Below, piece by piece: positions 9,209 to 18,194 of a DNA stretch of 22,573 nucleotides. The translations under genes and the position numbers were made by a program. Source of the stretch: CALGFH01 sp036003705 (GTDB taxonomy: Bacteria; Actinomycetota; CALGFH01). Below the pieces are notes generated by a model. It made no database searches, was not told the DNA's origin, and saw only the letters and a list, made by a program, of their open reading frames with translations. Each line of letters starts with the position of its first letter. Position 1 is the first letter of the stretch. The DNA lies in assembly GCA_036003705.1 (NCBI GenBank), contig DASYSE010000007.1, positions 1 through 22,573 of the forward strand. Direction: 5' to 3'.

Positions 9209-10757
9209 CAACCGCCACCTCCGGCGCCGGAGCCGCCTCGGGTTCCAGCTCGGCGATCTGTCCCTCCGGCAGCTCGGGCTTGGGGTCGACGGCCGGCAAG
9301 GTGACGGTGAAGGTCGAACCCCGGCCGACCTCGCTCTGCACGTCGATCGAGCCCCGGTGCAGGTTCACATTCTCGAGCGCGATCGCCAGCCCGAGCCCGG
9401 TGCCGCCAAGGGTCCTGGCGCGGTGGACATCGGCCCGGTAGAAGCGCTCGAAGATGTGCGGCAGGTCCTCGGCCGGGATGCCCTCACCCTCGTCGGCGAC
9501 GGTGATCACCACCTCAGGGCCACGCCGGCCCACCCAGATCCGCACACCGCCCTCGACGGTGTGCTCGATGGCGTTCTTGATCAGGTTCGAGAAGACCCGG
9601 TCGAGCCGGCGCGGGTCGGCGGCGACCAGGGGCTGGCCCTGGCTGCGGTCGACCTCCAGGCCGACGTCGACCTTACGGCCGTGGGCGATCGGGTCGAGGG
9701 CGTCCATCACCTCGTCGAGCAGGCCGCTGAGGTCGACCTCGACCGGTTCAAGGTTGATCACGCCAGCGTCGAATCGACTGATCTCCAGCAGGTCCTCGAG
9801 CAGGTTCTCGAACCGCTCCAGCTCGCGTTCCAGCAGCACCGCGGCCCGCTGGGCGTCCGGCGGCAGGCCGGTGCGGGCGGCGTGGATGTAGTCGGCGGCC
9901 ATGCGCACCGTCGCCAGCGGCGTGCGCAGCTCGTGGCTGACGTCGGACACGAACCTGGCCTGCAGGCTGCCGACGTGCTCCAGCTCCCCGATCTTCTGGG
10001 CCAGGTTGTCGGTCATCCGGTTGAACGACTCAGCCAGCTTGCCGAAGTCGTCCTGGCTGGTCGCCTGGGGGATGCGGGCGGCCAGATTTCCGGCCGCGAT
10101 CTCCTCGGCGACGTCCCTGGCCCGTTGGATCGGCTTGAGCACCCGTCCGATCGAGATCGCGGCCAGGATGACGACGGCCGCGAGCAGTCCGGCGCCGACG
10201 ATGAGCAGGAAGTTGGAGAGCCTGGCCAGGGTCTCCTCCTGGAAGTTCAGCGGGTAGAAGAAGTAGGCCTCCTGGAGGCCGGCCTGGTCGCTCTGCTCGA
10301 TGCGGATCGGGGCGCCGACGATCAGCATGCGGCCAGCGCCGACGGGCGACCGGACGTACACCAGGGCCAACTCGGTATGGGTCCCGACCCGGTCGGCCAG
10401 CCCGACCGGCACGTGCCCGTAGCGGTAGTTGGAATCGGAGACGGTCTCGTCGCCATTCGCGTCGTGCAACACCACTGCCTTGAAGCTGGGCTGACCGCCG
10501 GGGCCCGCGATCAGCCCGTCGCGCAGCTTCACCTGGATCTGCTTGCTGTCGAGGCCGGTGACGTCACCCAACCCGTTCTGGCTGGTGAGGAGCTTGACCT
10601 GCTGGATCGCGTCGGCGCTGTGCTGGCTGTACAGGGACTTGGCCAGCAACGCGTGCAGGGCGGCGCCGAGCAGCAACAGCGCGCCGACCACGATCGCCGA
10701 CGTGAACAGCACCACCCTGGCCCGCAGGTCGAGCCGGGCGAGGCTGAAGCGGCCCAC
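9201..10757 (-). CDS. mtrB: Sensor histidine kinase MtrB
   Basis: A 518-residue membrane-bound kinase that phosphorylates MtrA. Transmembrane helices lie at about residues 15-38 and 182-204, flanking an extracytoplasmic domain of roughly 140 residues. A HAMP domain (about 203-257) is followed by the H-box FVSDVSHELRTPL with phospho-accepting H275. N-box NLIKNAIEHT is at 391-400, G1 DEGEGIP at 422-428, the F-box IFERFYR follows, and G2 GGTGLGLAI is at 451-459. The C-terminal tail is Pro/Glu/Ala-rich. The GTG start lies 2 bases after the mtrA stop, and the end overlaps lpqB, so the three genes form one operon. It is slightly shorter than mycobacterial MtrB, with all catalytic motifs intact. Confidence 0.97.
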   Translation of the reverse strand: MGRFSLARLDLRARVVLFTSAIVVGALLLLGAALHALLAKSLYSQHSADAIQQVKLLTSQNGLGDVTGLDSKQIQVKLRDGLIAGPGGQPSFKAVVLHDANGDETVSDSNYRYGHVPVGLADRVGTHTELALVYVRSPVGAGRMLIVGAPIRIEQSDQAGLQEAYFFYPLNFQEETLARLSNFLLIVGAGLLAAVVILAAISIGRVLKPIQRARDVAEEIAAGNLAARIPQATSQDDFGKLAESFNRMTDNLAQKIGELEHVGSLQARFVSDVSHELRTPLATVRMAADYIHAARTGLPPDAQRAAVLLERELERFENLLEDLLEISRFDAGVINLEPVEVDLSGLLDEVMDALDPIAHGRKVDVGLEVDRSQGQPLVAADPRRLDRVFSNLIKNAIEHTVEGGVRIWVGRRGPEVVITVADEGEGIPAEDLPHIFERFYRADVHRARTLGGTGLGLAIALENVNLHRGSIDVQSEVGRGSTFTVTLPAVDPKPELPEGQIAELEPEAAPAPEVAVGG

Positions 10758-10759
10758 TG

Positions 10760-11479
10760 CTATCCCTGATCACCCGCCTGCGCCGACGCATCCACGGCAC
10801 CGCCCTCCGGACCGATCCGGTAGCCGACGCCCCTCACAGTCTGCACTACCCGAGGGTTCTCTGGATCGTCCTCGATCTTGGCCCGCAGCCGCTGGACGTG
10901 CACGTTCACCAACCGGGTGTCGCCGGCGTAGCGGTAGCCCCAGACCTGCTCGAGCAGCACCTCGCGGGTGAACACCTGGCGGGGCCGCCTGGCCAGGGTG
11001 GCCAGCAGCTCGAACTCGAGCGGGGTCAGGTTGACCGGTTTGCCAACCTTGGTCACCTGGTGGGCCATCACGTCCATCTCGATGTCGTGGAAGCGGAGGG
11101 TCTCGGCGCCGTCGGTGTCGCGGCGGCGCAGCCGGGCGCGGATGCGGGCGACCAGCTCTTTGGCCGAGAACGGCTTGGTGATGTAGTCGTCTGCCCCCGA
11201 CTCGAGCCCGAGGACCACGTCGACCGTGTCGGTCTTGGCGGTCAGCATGACGATCGGCACGCCCGACTCCAGGCGCAGCTCGCGGCAGATCTCGAGACCG
11301 TCCTTGCCCGGTAGCATGAGGTCGAGCAGGACCAGGTCGGGCTTGGCCTGGTGGAAGGCGGCGATGGCCTGGTCACCCGAGCGGACGAACACCGGCTCGA
11401 AGCCCTCCTGGCGCAGGACGATCCCGAGCATCTCACCGAGCGACGGGTCGTCGTCGACGACCAGTACCCTGCCCTTCAC
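10760..11479 (-). CDS. mtrA: Response regulator MtrA
   Basis: A 239-residue OmpR-family transcription factor that controls cell division, cell-wall and osmotic-response genes in actinobacteria. The receiver has acidic residues D9-D11 (VLVVDDDPSL), phospho-acceptor D53 (LLDLMLPGKDG) and the TKPF lysine. The C-terminal winged helix covers about residues 140-228 (LTPLEFELLATLARRPRQV, VNVHVQRLRAKIEDDP, VRGVGYRIG). The frame extends 20 codons upstream, but the GTG at 11479 gives the conserved start VKGRVLVVDDD and has AAGGGGG about 8 bases before it. It is the first gene of mtrA-mtrB-lpqB and divergent from a membrane-protein operon, so it could regulate that operon from the shared 157-bp gap. Confidence 0.97.
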   Translation of the reverse strand: MKGRVLVVDDDPSLGEMLGIVLRQEGFEPVFVRSGDQAIAAFHQAKPDLVLLDLMLPGKDGLEICRELRLESGVPIVMLTAKTDTVDVVLGLESGADDYITKPFSAKELVARIRARLRRRDTDGAETLRFHDIEMDVMAHQVTKVGKPVNLTPLEFELLATLARRPRQVFTREVLLEQVWGYRYAGDTRLVNVHVQRLRAKIEDDPENPRVVQTVRGVGYRIGPEGGAVDASAQAGDQG

Positions 11480-11579
11480 GCCAAACCGCCCCCTTCCCCA
11501 GCACCGGCAATCGGCCAAGGATGTCACGTCGGCGACCAACAGTGGAGTCCGAACCCTTTCACAGGTTTGTCGGACGCCG

Positions 11580-11608
11580 TTGACCGTCCCGGATGGCCTC
11601 GTGACAAT
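11580..11608 (+). promoter_or_regulatory. Sigma-70-type promoter of the plus-strand membrane/MoxR operon
   Basis: TTGACC (-35, 11580-11585), a 17-bp spacer and GACAAT (-10, 11603-11608) form a near-consensus housekeeping promoter. Transcription would start around 11615, leaving a leader of about 22 bases that carries GAAAGGAAGG before the GTG at 11637. It lies in the gap divergent to mtrA. Confidence 0.6.
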
Positions 11609-11636
11609 GCGCGCGAGCGCCGATGAAAGGAAGGTT

Positions 11637-12824
11637 GTGAGCGACCCACCGCCACCTTGGCACCCACCGGACCAACCGTCCGGTCAGCCCGGCTCGACCA
11701 CCCCGCCCGGCCCGCCGCCGGGTGGTGCCGGTTGGGGTCCGCCGCCAGGACCGCCACCCCAGGGTGAGCAGCCGGGGTGGGGCCCGCCGGGTGGGCAGCC
11801 GGGTTGGGAACCGCCAGGCGGGCAGCCGGGTTGGGAACCGCCGGGTGGGCAGCCGGGGTGGGGGCCCCCACCGGGCCCGCCGGCTGGGCAGCGGGGGTGG
11901 GGACCCCCACCGGGCCCGCCGGGCGGGCAGCCGGCATGGGGGGTGCCTTCGCCGTATCCGCCGTTGCCGAAGGCCGGCTCGGCCCAGACGGGTCCGTTGC
12001 CGCTGCACCCGATGACCTTCGGCGACATCCTTGACGGGTCGTTCCGGCTGCTCAAGGCCAACCTGCGCACGATCGTCCTGGTGGCGGCCGTCTTCCTGAT
12101 CCCGGTCAACCTGGTGGCCGCGTTCTTCCAGCGCGACCTGCTCGGCGGCTACAGCTTCTTCCGGCTGCTCGATGACCCTTCCCTGTTCGAGGAGGCGGCC
12201 AGCACCGGGCCGTCCAACGCCGCCCTGTTCGGCAGCCTGTTCGCGGTGGCGGCCAGCGTCCTCGTCACCCCGTTCGTCGGTGGGGCCATCTCGAGGATCG
12301 TCGCCGCCAGCTACCTCGGTGGCGAGTTGGAACCTGGACCGGCCATCCGGGCCACCGGGCGCCGATTCCTCGCGTTGCTCGCCGTGTTCTTCTTCACCCT
12401 CCTGCTCAAGCTGGCCGGCCTCCTGCTATGCCTGGTCGGGGCGCTGGTGCCGATGACCTTCTTCCTGGTCACAACGCCGGCGGTGATGGTCGAGGAGACC
12501 GGGCCGATCCAGGCCATGGCCCGCTCGGTGGCCCTGGTCCGCCCGCGGTTCTGGCAGGTCATGGGCATCGGAATTGTGAGCGGTGTGATGGCCTCGTTCC
12601 TCGGCAACATCCTGTCCGCGCCGTTCTCGTTCGTCGCGCTGGCCGTCGGCTACCGGTGGGGATGGATCCTGGTCGCCATCGGCGGCATCGTGCCGGCGCT
12701 GGTCACGACGCCGTTCGTGTCGATCGTGGCCACGCTGGTCTACTTCGACCTCCGGATCAGGAACGAGGGCTTCGATCTGCAGATGATCGCCGCCGAGCTG
12801 GACCGCGGTGCACCCACCCGCTGA
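11637..12824 (+). CDS. Multi-pass membrane protein with Pro-rich N-terminus (DUF7847/GPDPase-membrane-domain-like)
   Basis: 395 residues starting at GTG 11637, with GAAAGGAAGG just upstream; the longer open frame to 11226 runs antisense through mtrA. Residues 1-120 are a cytosolic-looking Pro/Gly/Trp/Gln-rich tail with repeated QPGWGPPGG-type units. Then the motif HPMTFGDILDGSFRLLKAN (about 124-142) precedes about six hydrophobic helices (143-163, 198-222, 245-280, 305-335, 341-372). It ends VYFDLRIRNEGFDLQMIA. This layout is typical of actinobacterial proteins annotated as glycerophosphoryl diester phosphodiesterase membrane-domain or DUF7847; no phosphodiesterase catalytic domain is present. 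It is the first gene of the operon that leads into DUF4129/DUF4350/MoxR/DUF58. Function unknown. Confidence 0.85.
   Translation: MSDPPPPWHPPDQPSGQPGSTTPPGPPPGGAGWGPPPGPPPQGEQPGWGPPGGQPGWEPPGGQPGWEPPGGQPGWGPPPGPPAGQRGWGPPPGPPGGQPAWGVPSPYPPLPKAGSAQTGPLPLHPMTFGDILDGSFRLLKANLRTIVLVAAVFLIPVNLVAAFFQRDLLGGYSFFRLLDDPSLFEEAASTGPSNAALFGSLFAVAASVLVTPFVGGAISRIVAASYLGGELEPGPAIRATGRRFLALLAVFFFTLLLKLAGLLLCLVGALVPMTFFLVTTPAVMVEETGPIQAMARSVALVRPRFWQVMGIGIVSGVMASFLGNILSAPFSFVALAVGYRWGWILVAIGGIVPALVTTPFVSIVATLVYFDLRIRNEGFDLQMIAAELDRGAPTR
11766..11945 (+). repeat. In-frame Pro/Gly/Trp repeat (QPGWxPPGG)
   Basis: Residues 44-103 of the membrane protein hold tandem ~27-bp units encoding QPGWGPPGG, QPGWEPPGG (twice) and QPGWGPPPG, then longer variants (GQRGWGPPPGPP, GQPAWGVPSP). 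The neighbouring units are nearly identical in DNA, which points to recent slippage or unequal exchange. Confidence 0.85.
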
Positions 12825-12867
12825 CCAGTCCACCCGATCCCGGCCGTCCCCCACCAGGGATTGGCGG

Positions 12868-13003
12868 GACACGGGCGGGCCGCAACGCCGCTGCCGGATG
12901 GTGGCCGCATGACACGGGCGACCGCAACGCCGCTGCCGGGCGATGCCGCATGACACGGGCGGCCCGCGACGCCGCTGCCGGGCGGTGCCGCATGACACGG
13001 GCG
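12868..13003. repeat. 42-bp tandem repeat, 3.2 copies
   Basis: Units of 43, 41 and 42 bp start at 12868, 12911 and 12952, each opening gacacgggcg and ending gccgcat. A 10-base partial fourth follows at 12994. The array fills most of the gap between the membrane protein (stop 12824) and the DUF4129 gene. Small length changes break any common frame, so it looks non-coding, although the DUF4129 frame stays open through it. Confidence 0.88.
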
Positions 13004-13039
13004 AGCGAAGCGTCGGCGCCAGGTGGAGTTGGGGCGGGA

Positions 13040-13729
13040 ATGGCGGCTGCACTGCCGGTTGGGATCATGGTGCGGGTGGGCGGTGGGGCTGGGGGTGGCG
13101 GATTCGGGCAGGGGCAGGGGGGGCTGCGGGTGCCGGTTCGGGATCCGGAGCAGGTGCGGGAGGCGGTGCGTGATGTGCTGTCGCGACCCGAGTTCCGGCC
13201 GCCCGACCGGCCGTTGCTGAGCCGGCTGCTCGACTGGCTGCTCGATCTGGTCGGAAGCCTGCTGGCGGCGCTCGGCGGCAGCGGGGCGGGCGGGATCATC
13301 GGGCTGGTCCTGCTGGCGCTGGTGCTGGTCGGCGTGGGCGTGCTGGTGGCCCGGTTCTCGCGAGGGCTGACCCCCAGCCCCGAGCTCGCCGCGGCGGTGC
13401 CTGGCGGGACCCGCCGCTCGGCCGCCGATTGGCGCGCCGAAGCGGAGGCGCACGAGCGTGCCGGCGCGTGGCGGCAGGCGGTCCGCTCCCGCTACCGGGC
13501 CCTGGTGGCCGACCTCGCGTCCCGCGGGCTGGTCGAGGAGGTGCCGGGTCGGACCGCCGGTGAGTACCGGGAGGAGGTCGGGCGCAATCTTCCCGACGCG
13601 GCGGCCGACTTCGCCGGCGTCACCGAGCTGTTCGAGGTCGCCTGGTACGGCCGCCTCGAGACCGGCGCCACGCAAGCGGACCGCCTGCGCGACCTGTCCG
13701 GCCGGGTCCTCCGGCGAGCCCGGCCATGA
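13040..13729 (+). CDS. DUF4129 membrane protein
   Basis: About 229 residues. A Gly-rich N-terminus precedes VRDPEQVREAVRDVLSRPEF, an amphipathic stretch RLLDWLLDLVGSLL, one transmembrane helix at about 84-105, and a cytosolic DUF4129 domain at about 128-205 (RRSAADWRAEAEAHERAG, RYRALVADLASRGL, RTAGEY, FEVAWYGR). The domain occurs beside MoxR/DUF58 modules and sometimes fused to transglutaminases. The start is uncertain: ATG 13040 is my choice, with ATG 12992 (inside the repeat array) and ATG 13067 as alternatives. None has a strong Shine-Dalgarno. Its TGA overlaps an ATG (ATGA, 13726-13729) that opens a short frame before DUF4350. Confidence 0.85.
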   Translation: MAAALPVGIMVRVGGGAGGGGFGQGQGGLRVPVRDPEQVREAVRDVLSRPEFRPPDRPLLSRLLDWLLDLVGSLLAALGGSGAGGIIGLVLLALVLVGVGVLVARFSRGLTPSPELAAAVPGGTRRSAADWRAEAEAHERAGAWRQAVRSRYRALVADLASRGLVEEVPGRTAGEYREEVGRNLPDAAADFAGVTELFEVAWYGRLETGATQADRLRDLSGRVLRRARP

Positions 13730-13815
13730 GCGCGGCGGCCCGGCGCGACGGGCCGGCCTGGTCGCATCCGAGGGGTGCCGAGCGCCCCGGGCCGGTGCGG
13801 GAGCCCGTGCGGTGA
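13726..13815 (+). CDS. 29-codon linker ORF between DUF4129 and DUF4350 (possible frameshifted N-terminus)
   Basis: An ATG overlaps the DUF4129 stop as ATGA. The frame runs 29 codons (MSAAARRDGPAWSHPRG...) and ends in a TGA that overlaps the DUF4350 GTG as GTGA at 13812-13815. DUF4350 proteins commonly start with an Ala/Arg-rich stretch just before their first membrane helix, so this may be the real N-terminus of DUF4350 separated by one frameshift. It could also be a coupling leader peptide or coincidence. Confidence 0.35.
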   Translation: MSAAARRDGPAWSHPRGAERPGPVREPVR

Positions 13816-14904
13816 GGACCGGGATCAGGAAGGCTTTGCCGTGGGTCGCGGTTGTGCTCGGGTTGCTGCTGGTGGCGGCCATCGGGGGGCGCCGGGCCGA
13901 GGAGGGCAATCCGCTGGACCCGGAGTCGCCGGGGCCGCTCGGCACCAAGGGGCTGGTCGAGGTGCTGCGGGAGGTGGGCGGCCGGGTGAACGTCTCCGGA
14001 GACCAGCCCGGTGGAGGGACCGACACCGTGCTGCTGCTCAGCGACGACCTGACCCCCGACCGGCGGGCGGGACTGCTCGACTGGGTCCGGCGGGGCGGCA
14101 CGCTGGTGGTCGCCGACCCGAACTCGGGCGTGACCGAGGTCGAGCAGGCCGGGACCACGCGCATCGGCCTGCTCGACGCCCAGATCGAGCGGCGTTGCGA
14201 TGTGGCCGCCCTGCGCGACGCCGGGAGGGTGTCGGCCCCCGGCGGGCTGGTGTTCGAGGTCCCGGCGGGCGGCGGCGCGCGCGGCTGCTTCCCGCGCAAC
14301 GACGGCGCCTGGCTGCTGGTGCAGCCGCTCGGCTCCGGCAACGTGGTCCGCCTCGGCGGGGCCAGCGCCCTGGTCAACCAGGAGCTCGGGGAGGCCGACA
14401 ACGCGGTGCTGTTGGCCAGCCTGCTCGCCCCCGCCGAGGGCACGGCCGTTCAGGTCCTGCGACCGCCGCTGCCCGGTGGCGGCAGCGCCGGGCTGGCCGA
14501 CCTGATCGCACCCCGGGTGCGGCTGGCCCTCTGGCAGCTGGTTGTCGCCTTCGTCCTGCTCGCCCTGTGGCGAGCGCGACGGATGGGCCGGCCCGTGACC
14601 GAGCCGCAGCCGGTCCAGCTCCCGGGCGCCGAGCTGGTGGTGGCCGTCGGCAACCTGCTGCAGCGGGCCAGAGGCCGCGGCCAAGCGGCCGGGCTGCTCT
14701 CCGACGACCTGCGGCGGTCCCTGGCCGAGCGGCTGGGAATGCCGCCATCGGCCCCGGCCGACCATGTGGCCGACACCGTCGCCGAGCGCACCGGCATCCC
14801 GCGCGAGCGGGTGCTGCGAACCCTCGCCCCCGCAACTCCCCGCGACGAGGCCGAGCTCGTCGCCCTCAGCCAGGCCGTCGACACCATCCGCCGGGAGGTC
14901 ATCC

Positions 14905-14915
<11 letters not shown>
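13812..14915 (+). CDS. DUF4350 domain-containing membrane protein
   Basis: 367 residues. The N-terminal transmembrane helix is at about 10-24 (LPWVAVVLGLLLVAAIG). A DUF4350 domain runs from about 40 to 205 (GPLGTKGLVEVLREVGGRV, DTVLLLSDDLT, LLDWVRRGGTLVVADP), similar in fold to glutamine-amidotransferase-like/ThuA domains. A second helix lies at about 236-253 (VRLALWQLVVAFVLLALW) and a C-terminal cytosolic tail follows. Start GTG 13812 places the helix at the usual place. The frame is open upstream, but the true start may be the ATG at 13726 if a frameshift exists. The end overlaps the MoxR start by 11 bases. Function is unknown; it belongs to the MoxR/DUF58 membrane module. Confidence 0.87.
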
Positions 14916-15876
<961 letters not shown>

Positions 15877-15925
15877 CCCGAACGGCGGGCCTGGCGGCCA
15901 TGGCCACCGGCTGGGGCAGGTAGCG

Positions 15926-17368
15926 GTGCCGGTCCCTACCTGGCGGCTGGTGGTGGCGGCGGCGGTCGGGTCGCTGGTGGTGCTGCTGTTGCCGGTGCGC
16001 CCGCCGGGCGGATTGTGGGTGGTGAACGGGCTGCTGCTGGCCGCCGCCGCCGGTGACTGGCTGCTGGCCGTCCGGCCCGGCGATCTGGAGGTGGAGCGGG
16101 AGCTGCCCGGCATCGTGCCCCTCGGCGCGGAAGCCCGGATCGCCTGGCGCGTGTCCCACCGCGTCAGCCGGGCGGCCTCGGGCGACCCGGCGGCCCGGGG
16201 TGGGCGGGCGGCTTCGGACGACCGGGCGGCCCGGGGCGGGCGGGCGGCCCGGGGCGACCGGGGTGGGCGGCGGATGCGGGCGGCCTGGAGTGACCGGGGT
16301 GGGCGGGGGATACGGGTGCGGTTGGCTGATGAGCTGGCGCCGTCGTTGGGAGCGGTGACCAGGCGGGCGCGGCTGGTGGTGCCGGCGAGGGGGCGGGCGC
16401 TGGCGGTGACAACGGTGCGGCCGAGGCGGCGGGGACGGTTCACCCCGACCGAGATGGTGCTGCGGGTCGAGGGGCCGCTGGGGCTGGCCGCGCGCCAGGC
16501 CCGGCGCAGCCTCCCCGGGGTGCTCAGGGTGTACCCGCCGTTCACCTCGCGCGACGAGGCCGAGCTGCGGGTCAACAAGGCCCGCATCCTGGAGGTCGGG
16601 CTCCGCTCGGCCCAGGGGCGTGGTGGCGGCACCGAGTTCGACTCGCTGCGCGAGTACGCCGTCGACGACGAGTTCCGGCGGATCGACTGGGCGGCCACCG
16701 CCCGGTCGGGCAAGCCGATCGTCCGCACCTACCGGGCCGAGCGCAACCAGACCGTGCTGCTGCTGCTTGACAGTGGCCGGACCATGGCCGGCCGGGTCGC
16801 CGACGTGCCCCGCCTCGACCATGCGATGGACGCCGTGATGATGCTGACCGCCTTGGCCACCCGCCTCGGCGACCGGGCCGGGCTGGTCGCGTTCGACCGC
16901 GAGGTGCGGGCCGTCGTCGGCCCCGGGCATGCCAGGGATCAGCTCTCGCGGGTCACCGAGGCGATGTACCAGCTGCAGCCGCTGTTGGTCGAGAGCGACT
17001 ACCGGGGAGCCTTCGCCGAAACCCTTGCCCGCTTCCGGCGCCGGGCCATGCTGGTGATCCTGACGGAGCTGGCCGAGCAGGCGGTCTCCGAGACCCTGCT
17101 GCCGGCGCTGCCCCTGATCGCCCGCGACCATCTGGTCGTCGTGGCCAGCGTGGCCGACCCGGAGGTGCGCGGCTGGGCGCTGGCCACCCCCGTCGAGCCG
17201 GGGGCCGCCTATCGCAAGGCCGCGGCCGTTGCCGCCCTCGCCGACCGCCGCCGCATCGTCGCCCGCCTGCGCGGCCTCGGCGCGGTGGTGGTCGACGCCC
17301 CTCCCGGTCGGCTCGCGCCCGACCTGGCCGACGCCTACCTGCGGGTCAAGGCCACCGGCCGGCTGTGA
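15926..17368 (+). CDS. DUF58 (VWA-like) membrane protein with internal Arg/Gly repeat insert
   Basis: 480 residues, GTG start with GCAGGT upstream. Two N-terminal transmembrane helices cover about 7-24 and 31-49. A beta-rich region follows, then the DUF58 signature at about 238-260 (FDSLREYAVDDEFRRIDW) and a VWA-like domain beginning LLLLDSGRTM (278-287), a partly degenerate metal site. It is the expected partner of the MoxR ATPase just upstream. Oddly, residues 86-131 are an Ala/Arg/Gly/Asp-rich 12-residue repeat inserted where homologues pass directly from the WRVSN-type strand into the VRLADELAPSL strand. The core is otherwise normal. It is likely the last gene of the operon. Confidence 0.92.
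   Translation: MPVPTWRLVVAAAVGSLVVLLLPVRPPGGLWVVNGLLLAAAAGDWLLAVRPGDLEVERELPGIVPLGAEARIAWRVSHRVSRAASGDPAARGGRAASDDRAARGGRAARGDRGGRRMRAAWSDRGGRGIRVRLADELAPSLGAVTRRARLVVPARGRALAVTTVRPRRRGRFTPTEMVLRVEGPLGLAARQARRSLPGVLRVYPPFTSRDEAELRVNKARILEVGLRSAQGRGGGTEFDSLREYAVDDEFRRIDWAATARSGKPIVRTYRAERNQTVLLLLDSGRTMAGRVADVPRLDHAMDAVMMLTALATRLGDRAGLVAFDREVRAVVGPGHARDQLSRVTEAMYQLQPLLVESDYRGAFAETLARFRRRAMLVILTELAEQAVSETLLPALPLIARDHLVVVASVADPEVRGWALATPVEPGAAYRKAAAVAALADRRRIVARLRGLGAVVVDAPPGRLAPDLADAYLRVKATGRL
16181..16318 (+). repeat. 36-bp in-frame repeat inside the DUF58 gene, 3.8 copies
   Basis: Four successive 12-residue units (the last is short) begin GDPAARGGRAAS, DDRAARGGRAAR, GDRGGRRMRAAW and SDRGGRGIRV. 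The period of 36 bp keeps the frame. The insert is about 46 residues, strongly basic. Confidence 0.8.
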
Positions 17369-17421
17369 GCCGGGTCTCAGGCAACCCACGCCGAGGTTTG
17401 GCGAACCGGCGGCGGGCCATT

Positions 17422-17433
17422 CCAGACCTCTGG
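17422..17433. promoter_or_regulatory. Short inverted repeat before the lipoprotein gene
   Basis: CCAGA-CC-TCTGG lies 25 bases before the chosen lipoprotein start and just before an alternative ATG at 17441. It could be an operator half-site pair or part of a weak hairpin ending the DUF58 transcript. No T-run follows. Confidence 0.2.
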
Positions 17434-17458
17434 TGCTCCGATGCGTGAGAATCCGGCC

Positions 17459-18157
17459 ATGAAGATGCTGCTCGCGGTGGTCCTGGCCGCCCTGTTGCTC
17501 GCCGGGTGCGGCATCCCCAGAGACCCGGAGAGCACGTTGGACCGCGTCCGCGGCGGCACCCTACGGGTCGGGATCACCGAGAGCGAGCCGTGGACGAGGC
17601 TGGAGACCGGCCAGCCAGGCGGGGTCGAAGTCGAGCTCGTCCAGCGGTTCGCCGCCGAGCTCGGGGCCCGGGTCGAGTGGGCCGCCGGCTCGGAGGCCGA
17701 CCTGATCGCCGCCCTGGAGGTGCGCGAGCTGGACCTGGTCGTCGGCGGCCTCACCGCCGACACCCCATGGCAGACCAAGGCCGCCATCACCCGCTCCTAC
17801 GCCACCACCCGGGTGGTGGTCGCGGTCCCGGCCTCGCAGCCGGTGCCCGACGACATCGCCGGGCTGCGGGTGGCGGTCGAGCTCGGCACCGACGCGGCCG
17901 GCATCCTGGAGGACAAGACCGACGCCATCCCGGTCCGGGTGCCGGACGTGACCCAGGTCAAGGGGTCGGCCGTGGCCGTCGACGAGTGGCTGCTCGACAA
18001 CCTGGACCTCAGGGACACCGGCGTCCACCTGCGCAAGGCCAAGCACGTCATGGCGACCCCGCTGGGCGAGAACGCCTTCCTGGTACGGCTGGAGCGCTTC
18101 CTGATCGCCCACCAGGACCAAGTACCCGCCCTGCTGGACGCAGAGTCCAGCCGATGA
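17459..18157 (+). CDS. Family 3 solute-binding lipoprotein (orphan)
   Basis: About 232 residues. Signal peptide MKMLLAVVLAALLLAGCG has a lipobox with lipidated C17, so the protein is anchored on the outer face of the membrane. The mature part begins GGTLRVGITESEPWTR, typical of the periplasmic binding protein family 3 fold, and continues with VEVELVQRFAAELGARVEW, ELDLVVGGLTADTPW and LRVAVELGTDAAG. Family members bind polar amino acids and related small polar ligands. ATG 17459 gives a standard signal peptide; ATG 17441 would add six residues. No ABC permease or ATPase is adjacent; the next gene, 37 bp on, is a CDF-like cation transporter. Ligand unknown. Confidence 0.88.
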   Translation: MKMLLAVVLAALLLAGCGIPRDPESTLDRVRGGTLRVGITESEPWTRLETGQPGGVEVELVQRFAAELGARVEWAAGSEADLIAALEVRELDLVVGGLTADTPWQTKAAITRSYATTRVVVAVPASQPVPDDIAGLRVAVELGTDAAGILEDKTDAIPVRVPDVTQVKGSAVAVDEWLLDNLDLRDTGVHLRKAKHVMATPLGENAFLVRLERFLIAHQDQVPALLDAESSR

Positions 18158-18194
18158 GCCGGAGGGGCTTGGGAACCTCGAGAGGGTGCCCCGG

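Noticed and set aside
8901..10769. 622-codon plus-strand frame opposite lpqB and mtrB
   Set aside because: Antisense shadow of two well-supported genes, with no recognisable domain.
12428..13039. Long N-terminal extension of DUF4129 reading through the upstream gene
   Set aside because: Part of it lies out of frame inside the membrane-protein gene and the rest runs through the 42-bp repeat array. Normal DUF4129 proteins start near 13040.
12994..13815. Mobile element or defence system in the repeat-flanked region
   Set aside because: No transposase, integrase, inverted terminal repeats or nuclease-like genes are visible; flanking genes form a conserved operon.
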